From Mariniflexile fucanivorans (GTDB lineage: Bacteria > Bacteroidota > Bacteroidia > Flavobacteriales > Flavobacteriaceae), in NCBI RefSeq assembly GCF_004341235.1, contig NZ_SLUP01000002.1, positions 434,001-498,000 on the forward strand: a stretch of 64,000 bases of DNA, written 5' to 3'. The position numbers were made by a program, and so were the translations under genes. How positions within the stretch are numbered: position 1 is the stretch's first letter; every line of letters begins with the position of its first letter. Of this stretch, positions 45,365 to 52,890 are shown piece by piece. The notes beneath the pieces were generated by a model. It saw nothing but the letters and a program-made list of their open reading frames with translations. It was not told the DNA's origin and did no database searches.

Positions 45365-46375
45365 TTATTTTAATTTTTTAATGTATTGACTAGGAAGAAT
45401 TCCAAATCTCTGAAAAAAGATTTGTGTAAAGTAACTCCGGCTATTATAACCTACTTTATATACCACTTCCGAAACTGTAAGATTGGAATTTTCCAAGTAA
45501 TTATGAGCCGTCTGAAGTTTAATTTCTTTTATATAATTATTTACAGTTTTACGATATAAAAGTTTAAAACCTTTTTGAAGTTTTGGACTGGACAAATGCA
45601 CCTTAGATGCCAATTTATTAACAGTCAAATTTTCATGCACATGCTCTTTAATATAGTCTGTGGCCTTCTCAATTTTAGCTATATCATCGCAATTCAAATT
45701 TGTAGAACATTTAAATTTCTCATTATAATTTTCATATTCCCATAGCTGTAAACCTAATATAATATTAATAATACCTTCAGCGGTAATTTGTTTTATCATA
45801 CCAGAGTAATTACAATTATTAAGTTGTCTAATATAATCAGCTATTTTTAAATTAAAATTTCCAAAATGATAAAACATTTTATTGCTCTTACCTCCTAAAA
45901 TCTCATTCAAATTTGATGTAAGTAATTCTTTATGTTTACTATATTTTTTAAAATATTTTATAGGGCAAATTTGAATAATATTTAACTGTAGAGGAATACC
46001 ACATGCCATTTTATACGATGTATAATCCCCTGCCCTATATCTTATAATCACGTTTTGGTAGCTTTCAAAATTTGCAAAATGCCCTTTTTTATTGTTAAAG
46101 CTGATTTTACCCGATGTTAAAAAAAGAAAATCGATGGGCACAGGCTTATTAAATATGGTTTCAAAACAAATAGCTTCTAACAAGTAAACATCAAAAGAAA
46201 TAAAAGACATTCCTTGACCTAATAACATTAATGTAATGGATCCATTACCAATATTATTATTAAAAGTGATGCGATATTCATTGGAAGAAGTTTTTAATGA
46301 TCCATTAAAATATTTAGTAAGTTTATCTACAGTTTTTTTTCCAATTTCAAAATTAATTAATAAAGGATCTTTCAC
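45365..46375 (-). CDS. AraC family transcriptional regulator
   Basis: 336 aa. The N-terminal part (about 1-215) is a beta-rich sensing region (FLTSGKISFNNKKGHFANFE) without a recognised ligand motif. The C-terminal AraC DNA-binding domain (about 235-336) has both helix-turn-helix motifs: VNKLASKVHLSSPKLQKGFK and VSEVVYKVGYNSRSYFTQIF, ending RFGILPSQY. It is related to the two AraC genes that follow. 21-bp direct repeats 42-84 bp upstream of its start may be its own binding site. Confidence 0.88.
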   Translation of the reverse strand: MKDPLLINFEIGKKTVDKLTKYFNGSLKTSSNEYRITFNNNIGNGSITLMLLGQGMSFISFDVYLLEAICFETIFNKPVPIDFLFLTSGKISFNNKKGHFANFESYQNVIIRYRAGDYTSYKMACGIPLQLNIIQICPIKYFKKYSKHKELLTSNLNEILGGKSNKMFYHFGNFNLKIADYIRQLNNCNYSGMIKQITAEGIINIILGLQLWEYENYNEKFKCSTNLNCDDIAKIEKATDYIKEHVHENLTVNKLASKVHLSSPKLQKGFKLLYRKTVNNYIKEIKLQTAHNYLENSNLTVSEVVYKVGYNSRSYFTQIFFQRFGILPSQYIKKLK

Positions 46376-46416
46376 ATTATGAGGGTTTATAACGCAAAGA
46401 AATTGTAAACTCTGAA

Positions 46417-46458
46417 TTTTGATTAACGGTTTTGGATTTTTAAGTATCGATTTTGAAT
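46417..46458. promoter_or_regulatory. Two contiguous 21-bp direct repeats, candidate AraC operator
   Basis: TTTTGATTAACGGTTTTGGA+T and TTTTAAGTATCGATTTTGAA+T match in 16 of 21 positions. A 21-bp period puts both on the same face of the helix, as AraC-type sites require. It lies in the gap between two divergent AraC genes. Confidence 0.5.
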
Positions 46459-46577
46459 GGATAGTAAGTGAACTTCATGATTTTTTATACAAATTATGAG
46501 TACTAACAAATTTCAATACGTACAAGAAGAATTTTGTAAACATATATTGTGCTATATTGCATAAAATATCTACTTCA

Positions 46578-47624
46578 ATGAAAAAGTTTCAAGTGCACTC
46601 ACTGCCCTTAAAAGATGTTATAAAAGATTTTGCCCATAATTTTAAAACTGATTACACTGTTAACTGCGAAGAATACTCTCTCACGATACCCGATATTTAT
46701 GGAGAAGGAACCATTCAAGGAATAAATTTTGACAGTGGTTTAGGTTTATTAATTTATAATTGTACCTTTTATTTTGATGTAGAAATTCACTTTACTGTAA
46801 ATGAAATACATCCTTTGAAATTTTTATATTGTTTGGATGGAACCATTAATCATCACTTTGAAAATGATTTTGAAATTCATGAACTTGAACAATATCAAAA
46901 CATTATAGTTGCTAGTCAAGATCATCATGGGCATGTTTTAAATTTTAAGAAAAATATACCTACTGAAATTTATAGTTTAGAAATAAATAGAAAATTATTC
47001 AAACAAAAATTACCTTGTGAATTGGGAAAGGCTAAACCAAATCTTCAAAGAATTTTTGAAGATGAGCATGCTAAACAACCATTTTATTACAACGGACTTT
47101 ATAGCTTGACCCTTGCGGAAATTTTTGACGAAATGAAAAGCCATAATTATGACCATCTTATTGGAAAAATTTTATCAGAAAGTCAATCCTACCGTATGTT
47201 GGTACATCAACTTATCCAGTTCGATGACGACAATAACGGAAAACAAAACAATTCAAAAGTTCTAAGAAAGGCCGAATTATCTGCCATGATGGAAGCAGTA
47301 GAAATTATTAAAAACGAGCTCGATTCTTTGGGCTCAATAAGTTCCATAGCAAAACGTGTAGGGCTTAATAATGAAAAATTTCAAAACGGGTTTCAAACTC
47401 TTTATGGAAAAACAGCAAATAATTACATACAATTTATTCGTTTAAACCTTGCCAAAGATTTATTACTTAATACAGATTACAATATTCAAGAAATAAAATA
47501 TAAAGTAGGCTTCAAAAGCCATAGTTATTTCACTCAATTATTTAAAGAGATATATCATGTAACTCCCTCCTATTTCAGGAAAAATTTAAAGAAAAAGAAA
47601 GGTTTAATTAAGAAACAGATTTAA
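46578..47624 (+). CDS. AraC family transcriptional regulator
   Basis: 348 aa from the ATG at 46578 (MKKFQVHSLPLKD), chosen over a TTG seven codons upstream. A beta-rich N-terminal region (about 1-215) holds LIYNCTFYFDVEIHFTVNEI. The C-terminal DNA-binding domain (about 245-345) has ISSIAKRVGLNNEKFQNGFQ and IQEIKYKVGFKSHSYFTQLF. It is divergent from the AraC gene at 45365 and convergent with the one at 47608, overlapping the latter's end by 17 bp. Paralogy of all three suggests local duplication. Confidence 0.88.
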   Translation: MKKFQVHSLPLKDVIKDFAHNFKTDYTVNCEEYSLTIPDIYGEGTIQGINFDSGLGLLIYNCTFYFDVEIHFTVNEIHPLKFLYCLDGTINHHFENDFEIHELEQYQNIIVASQDHHGHVLNFKKNIPTEIYSLEINRKLFKQKLPCELGKAKPNLQRIFEDEHAKQPFYYNGLYSLTLAEIFDEMKSHNYDHLIGKILSESQSYRMLVHQLIQFDDDNNGKQNNSKVLRKAELSAMMEAVEIIKNELDSLGSISSIAKRVGLNNEKFQNGFQTLYGKTANNYIQFIRLNLAKDLLLNTDYNIQEIKYKVGFKSHSYFTQLFKEIYHVTPSYFRKNLKKKKGLIKKQI

Positions 47625-48558
47625 AAGTGTGCCTAAGTTGTTTTTGGTAATACTTGGGGGCGCACTTATACTTTTTCTTAAAAATACGGCAAAAATAACT
47701 TCTACTATTAAGCCCTACTGAATATACAATTTCAGAAATATTTAAATCGGTATTTTTAAACATTTCCAGCGCTTTTTCTAGGCGCATATCTCTAATAAAC
47801 AAGGCTACCGTGCGATTATGCATTTCCTTAAAACCTAGCTGCAATTTAGAAACGGACAAGCCCGTTTGCCTACAAATTTCTTCAATAGTATAGGGGTGTT
47901 CAGGGTTATTTCTAATCGTTTCGGTTAGTTCTTCCAGTTTTTTTATTTCATGAATTCTTAAAAAAGATACATGGCTAGTTTGTTTTTTACGATAAATCTC
48001 CTTAAACTTTAAACCTATAATTATGTTGCAATATCCAGCGGCTATCAGTTGGTTTTCAAATTCATTTTTATCAATATTTCTTAATTTCTTTACAAAATCG
48101 CAAATTGTTAAATTAGGTTGACCGTCATTACATAATGCATATTTTTCTTGAAAATTCGCTTCAAATATTCCATTTAAAAAATGTAAAACATTCGGTTGCC
48201 TTATTTCTAATTTGGTTCTGTCAATTTCTAATACTGTAAAATTATAATCTACATTTTTTTTAAAAACAACTGAGACTGCTAATTGCGATTGCAAACATAA
48301 TACCACACTAGCAAAAGGTTTTACATCGCAAACCTGAGAATCTACGTTTATAGAAAGAGGATTTTTAGATTCTATATTTATTACCACATTTAAACAATCT
48401 TCTTTATCAAAATAAAATGTATTATCGGTATACGATTTTAGATCGATTTCATAAATTTTAATACTTTCATTAAGTTTAAATTTTGAAATAGATCCTTTAT
48501 ATAAATGGTCATTAAAGTGCAGACCTGAAGTTAGAGTTAAACCTTGTAAATTATCCAT
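47608..48558 (-). CDS. AraC family transcriptional regulator
   Basis: 316 aa. The N-terminal sensing region is followed by the DNA-binding domain (about 215-312) with IEEICRQTGLSVSKLQLGFK and ISEIVYSVGLNSRSYFCRIF, ending KCAPKYYQKQL. It is most like the other two AraC proteins here. Two exact 19-bp direct repeats with a 21-bp period lie 64-103 bp upstream of its start. Confidence 0.88.
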   Translation of the reverse strand: MDNLQGLTLTSGLHFNDHLYKGSISKFKLNESIKIYEIDLKSYTDNTFYFDKEDCLNVVINIESKNPLSINVDSQVCDVKPFASVVLCLQSQLAVSVVFKKNVDYNFTVLEIDRTKLEIRQPNVLHFLNGIFEANFQEKYALCNDGQPNLTICDFVKKLRNIDKNEFENQLIAAGYCNIIIGLKFKEIYRKKQTSHVSFLRIHEIKKLEELTETIRNNPEHPYTIEEICRQTGLSVSKLQLGFKEMHNRTVALFIRDMRLEKALEMFKNTDLNISEIVYSVGLNSRSYFCRIFKKKYKCAPKYYQKQLRHTFKSVS

Positions 48559-48621
48559 AACTGTAGTTTTAAATTATTACATGGTTTGGTTGGTATAGCA
48601 AAAATGAAGATAATTAAGACA

Positions 48622-48661
48622 TTTTATTATCGTTTTTAATTTTTTTATTATCGTTTTTAAT
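48622..48661. promoter_or_regulatory. Exact 19-bp direct repeats at 21-bp period, candidate AraC operator
   Basis: TTTTATTATCGTTTTTAAT occurs at 48622-48640 and again at 48643-48661. The 21-bp period equals two helical turns. The TATCG-T-rich core resembles the repeats at 46417-46458 (TATCGATTTTGAAT). Placed upstream of the AraC gene on the minus strand. Confidence 0.6.
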
Positions 48662-48663
48662 GC

Positions 48664-49193
48664 TTACTAAAATCACGCTTTATATTAATTAGAAATTATA
48701 TATCGCCTGTTATAAACGTTAAACTTTTTCTTGGATAATTTACTTTTTTTGTTGAAGGTAAACGGTGCAAACAATTTCTTTATGTTTCTCCGTTCCTAAT
48801 CAACAAGCAATCTGTTATACACATAAAACATTAAAAATAAATAGATTAAAGGTAAATATTGAAAGCAACTTAGTGATAATTTATACAGATTTTAAAAAAT
48901 TGTATCGTACTAATTTGATTAGGTTTTACAACTAAGCCAAAATCTATCGAGTTATTTTTAATTTCAAATGAGAAACTTTAGAAAGATAAATAAAGTTAAC
49001 TATGCATAATTATCGTAATAGAAAATTAAACTTTCAAAGTATTATCTAAATAAAGTTTAAACGATTAATTACCGTGTTGAAAGTAATCTGCTTTAAACAC
49101 CGAAAAGAATGAATTTTAAATCTTAACAAACGATTCGCAAATGTTAAAAATTATAAGAATATGTAGGGAATTTATATTGTAAATAATTTAGTT
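48664..49193. other. Gene-free stretch upstream of topoisomerase IB
   Basis: 530 bp, AT-rich, no credible ORF, no repeat shared with the window, no strong hairpin. Confidence 0.5.
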
Positions 49194-50177
49194 ATGTATT
49201 ACAGAAAGAAACACGGAAAAGGTTTTACCTACAGAAATAACGAGGGAAAGACTGTAAAAGATTTGGGTACTCGCAAATGGATAGAATCGCTTATTATTCC
49301 TCCAGCCTGGACAGATGTAGAAATTCAAGAAAACCGGAAAGCTAATTTATTGGTAACTGGTAGGGATGATAAAAACCGTAAACAATACATTTACCATCCA
49401 AATTATATTGAAAAACAAAATTCAAAAAAATTTGATCGTATTATTGATTTTGCAGATCAATTAGAACATATGCGACGTGTAACCGGGCAACATTTAAGAA
49501 AGCGAAAATTAAATCGCAACAAAGTTATGGCTACCATGCTCAGGTTACTAGAATCTGCATTTTTTAGGCCAGGAAGTGAAAGTTATTCAAAAGAAAATTC
49601 AACTTATGGATTAACAACTATACGTCGCAAGCACCTTACCATTGATGGAAATGAAATCATATTTAAATATAACGGCAAATCGAATCAAGAACAAGAAAAA
49701 CACATTGTGAATAAAAAATTGGCAAAGATTGTTCAAGATATTGACGCTATGCCAGGTTATGAAGTATTCAAATATTTAGACGATAACGATAACATTATCG
49801 ATGTTAAAAGTGATGACCTCAATGCTTATATTCGTGAAGTTATGGGAGAAGAATTTTCGGCTAAAGATTTTAGAACCTGGGCAGGAACCATGATTGCTGC
49901 GATTGCTTTAGATGAATTAGGTATGGTTAATAAGCAAGACCAAAAATTACTTGACGAGAACATTAAAGCGGCTATAGTAAAAGTTTCGGAAAAATTGGGA
50001 AACACACCTGCTGTTGCTAAAACTTCCTATATAGATCCGCGCATTATTGATGAATACCTTGAAGGACGTACTATTCAATATTTTGAAAAAGAGGTTAATA
50101 AACTTTTAAAGAATACTAAAAGCCTTTCAAAGGAAGAAGTGGGTGTGCTATGTTTGCTACGGAATCGTTTTGATTAA
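49194..50177 (+). CDS. DNA topoisomerase IB (poxvirus type)
   Basis: 327 aa, standard for bacterial TopIB. The N-terminal domain (1-75) contains KHGKGFTYRNNEGK and LIIPPAWTDVEI. The catalytic domain shows YGLTTIRRKHLTI (active-site Arg), NGKSNQEQEKHI (Lys), DFRTWAGT (Arg-x-W region) and the nucleophile Tyr in VAKTSYIDPRIIDEYL. It relaxes supercoiled DNA through a 3'-phosphotyrosyl link. It is a lone gene, and bacteria that carry it also have topoisomerase IA, so it is likely accessory or stress-related. Confidence 0.93.
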   Translation: MYYRKKHGKGFTYRNNEGKTVKDLGTRKWIESLIIPPAWTDVEIQENRKANLLVTGRDDKNRKQYIYHPNYIEKQNSKKFDRIIDFADQLEHMRRVTGQHLRKRKLNRNKVMATMLRLLESAFFRPGSESYSKENSTYGLTTIRRKHLTIDGNEIIFKYNGKSNQEQEKHIVNKKLAKIVQDIDAMPGYEVFKYLDDNDNIIDVKSDDLNAYIREVMGEEFSAKDFRTWAGTMIAAIALDELGMVNKQDQKLLDENIKAAIVKVSEKLGNTPAVAKTSYIDPRIIDEYLEGRTIQYFEKEVNKLLKNTKSLSKEEVGVLCLLRNRFD

Positions 50178-50241
50178 TAAACATATCTCAAAAACCAATA
50201 TTATTTGGCTTCCAAATTAAATAATGAAATTTTTAAAATAG

Positions 50242-50393
50242 TGCAAAAAACGGCAAGACAATACCACCCTCAGCGGAAAAAAGTGAGCATAGTTAAATTA
50301 TCAATAACTCATTGTATTGTATTAGTTTAAAGCCGCAAATGATCTGGTCAAAATTACCCGCTTTTAATGGTTCTAATCATCCGCCCCATGCTG
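50242..50393 (+). repeat. 152-bp dispersed repeat, copy C
   Basis: Starts TGCAAAAAACGGCAAGACAA exactly as copy A and ends CATCCGCCCCATGCTG. It has the CCACCCTCAGCGGAAAAAAG block and the AAAGCCGCAAATGATCTGGT block. It lies 65 bp after the topoisomerase gene, outside the mobile region, so the repeat is dispersed through the genome. Confidence 0.78.
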
Positions 50394-50435
50394 AAACTCA
50401 CTAATTCTTTGTAAATTCATATTCAAGGTAAAAAG

Positions 50436-50478
50436 AAAACCCCGTTTTTGGCTCTGTATAGCTGATTTCGGGGTTTTT
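50436..50478. terminator. Bidirectional terminator
   Basis: AAAACCCCG and CGGGGTTTTT pair around a 24-base loop. It could end transcripts from the topoisomerase side and from the polysaccharide operon (390 bp past its last stop). The stretch 50479-50862 has no other feature that I can see. Confidence 0.7.
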
Positions 50479-50862
50479 CATTACCTTAATTTACAATAAA
50501 ACCCTCATATTTATAAGGGTTTTGGAATATTATGAATGCGTCTTTATGAAACATGTTTCATAAAACTTTCGCCTAGCCTTGTGTCTATGTACCTTTCTAA
50601 GATTTTTACCAACTATTTTTAATATTATGCCTCATTTTATATTGACCAGCGATAGTGCCAGTGCAGTTACCTCCTCTTGTTGATCAGTGTCATTCAATAT
50701 TTAGATTTTTTCAGACATATAAAAATACAAACGCATTGGAAGTAATACTATACTTTAATGCATTTTTGTTTCTTTTTTAAAATAAAATAATGACACAAAT
50801 TTTATTGATTAATAGCTATGAAATTTCTTTTATCATCAACAAAATATTTATAAAAGACATCT

Positions 50863-52881
50863 TTACCATTCAATTAGCTCATTAAGATAAGCTGGATAGT
50901 TTGCACCTTCTCCACCACCTCGGGTGATAGAATCTCCAAAACAAATAATGTTTTGATTTGGTTTTAATAGTTCATGTTCTTTTAAAAAGTGATACACATT
51001 TTGAGCAATAAAACGGTATCCTAATGCTGTTGGATGTACACCGTCTTTTTTACCACTATTCTTTTCATTTCTTATTAATATATCTTCATTGTGTATAGGT
51101 AAGTTTAGCGCTTTAAATTCGGCATTCAAATCGTAAAAATGGACTTTATTTTCTGTAGCAAGAGTTTTCACAATTTTACCAATCTCATCTATTTTTTTAT
51201 TTGGTGTTTCTGAAAACAAGATTTTTTTATGTCTTGTAAATAAGTAAACACTATCTGCAGGAATGGGACTCATCAAAACCAACTCACTTCCACTAGATTT
51301 AATTTTTTTAATTAATATTTCTAAATTAGTTGTGTAAGTTTTATAATCTATCAGCTTAGTAGTATTTAACATATCGTTGGTTCCTACCATCATAATCACT
51401 ACATCTGGTTTATTTTCTAAAACATCTTTATCTACTCGCTTTAATAAGTCATAAGTATTGTTTCCACCAATACCAGCATTAACCACTTTATTCTTTACTT
51501 CTGAATTGGTTATGGTACAATTAATTGCCAAATCGTTTAATTCAACTGGCATTCTTGTGTAGTTGAAAAGTTTAATATTTTCTGCTCCCGCATAAGTGCC
51601 ATGAGGAGCATTAGGGTTTCTATAGCGATGTACATCATCCCAAAACGATTCACCAAAAACTATGGGAGATTCGATACTGCGTTTCTTATTTTTATAATTA
51701 CGGATGGTAATATGATGCCCCGAACCATTAATCTCAGCCAAACGTGGTACATTGTATTCACTAATTGTATCCACTAATTCTAAATCTACGTTACAGTTTT
51801 TTACATCATTTCCAACAAAAGTAATCAGTGGCCCATATAGAGCATCTCCTTTAGAATTCTCAATAATAGCATCTGTTCCTACGGAAAACCCTTTTTCCTG
51901 ACAACCAATAGCTGTAGAACCTACTACTTTAGTTGGCGGTAAATTGGCACTTAAATCGAAACCAGAGCGCATGTTTTTCACGGTACAATTAATAACTGTT
52001 ACGCCTTTGGTTCTCCGTCCGTTTAAACCTCCCGCAGGATAGGTTCTAATACCATCTTCGGACAATGATTTTATTTCGTTAGGTTGAATTTTACCCGGTG
52101 GATAATCGCTTTTAAAACCCACATCAAAAGCCAAACCTGAAGTTTCGGCAAGCATCTCGTTGGTTGCTCTCATTTTTCCTTCAACATAACAATCTTCTAA
52201 AAGTGTATTAACCGCGCCTTGCATAACTAATCCATGACCATAGGCATGGGTAACTACCTTACACCCCAAGAGTTTGGTGTTCGTTCCTTCAACCAATAAC
52301 ACGGAATGTTTGTGTAAAGGCACCAACGCTCCGCCACCTTTACCTAACAAATGGCCATAACCATATGGGGTTGAACCATGCACATATAAATCAGCATTTT
52401 TAATGGTGTTATCATCTCCCATAACACGTACCATTTGTATACGATTTGCAGGGACCTCATTGCCTACATCTTTCGCTTTTAAGCCTTCAATGTAGTTGTT
52501 GTTGCCACTTACCAGAAACTCACTAAATTCACTTTTTGCATAGTTTTTATGAAGTTTGGAATCAATATTTAAAGTCACTCCCGATAAAAAATATTGACTA
52601 TTATTTCCTGAAAAATGAATTAAAGAACCAATTCTGAAATCATCCGTTTTTTTGCTGGTTTCATCACGTTTAAATGTACTAAGCTTTCCAATTTTGATAG
52701 ATTTAATAGTGTATTCTCCTGGTTTCATTTTAACCAACACATTACTTTTTGCAGCATATTGGGCTAATTTTTCTACTGAATTTATAAAAATAGTATCACG
52801 TGAAATTTCTTTGGCTTTTGCTGAAAACACAGCCATGGCCAACACTATTAAACTGATTGTTTTTTTATTTAATCTTATCAT
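50863..52881 (-). CDS. Beta-helix protein fused to a circularly permuted SGNH/GDSL hydrolase
   Basis: 672 aa. Signal peptide about 1-23 (ISLIVLAMAVFSAKA). Residues about 30-445 are a right-handed parallel beta-helix (repeats such as NNYIEGLKAKDVGN, NTLLEDCYVEG and KGVTVINCTVKNMRSGFDL). Residues about 452-672 hold SGNH esterase blocks in a rotated order: block II NAGIGGNN (468-475), block III GTND (500-503), block V DGVHP (613-617), and only then block I CFGDSIT (647-653), which normally comes first. The protein ends soon after, at NELIEW. All four catalytic blocks are therefore present. Likely an extracytoplasmic polysaccharide esterase (deacetylase). Last gene of the operon, 9 bp after the lyase gene. 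Confidence 0.85.
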   Translation of the reverse strand: MIRLNKKTISLIVLAMAVFSAKAKEISRDTIFINSVEKLAQYAAKSNVLVKMKPGEYTIKSIKIGKLSTFKRDETSKKTDDFRIGSLIHFSGNNSQYFLSGVTLNIDSKLHKNYAKSEFSEFLVSGNNNYIEGLKAKDVGNEVPANRIQMVRVMGDDNTIKNADLYVHGSTPYGYGHLLGKGGGALVPLHKHSVLLVEGTNTKLLGCKVVTHAYGHGLVMQGAVNTLLEDCYVEGKMRATNEMLAETSGLAFDVGFKSDYPPGKIQPNEIKSLSEDGIRTYPAGGLNGRRTKGVTVINCTVKNMRSGFDLSANLPPTKVVGSTAIGCQEKGFSVGTDAIIENSKGDALYGPLITFVGNDVKNCNVDLELVDTISEYNVPRLAEINGSGHHITIRNYKNKKRSIESPIVFGESFWDDVHRYRNPNAPHGTYAGAENIKLFNYTRMPVELNDLAINCTITNSEVKNKVVNAGIGGNNTYDLLKRVDKDVLENKPDVVIMMVGTNDMLNTTKLIDYKTYTTNLEILIKKIKSSGSELVLMSPIPADSVYLFTRHKKILFSETPNKKIDEIGKIVKTLATENKVHFYDLNAEFKALNLPIHNEDILIRNEKNSGKKDGVHPTALGYRFIAQNVYHFLKEHELLKPNQNIICFGDSITRGGGEGANYPAYLNELIEW

Positions 52882-52890
52882 TCCTACTTA

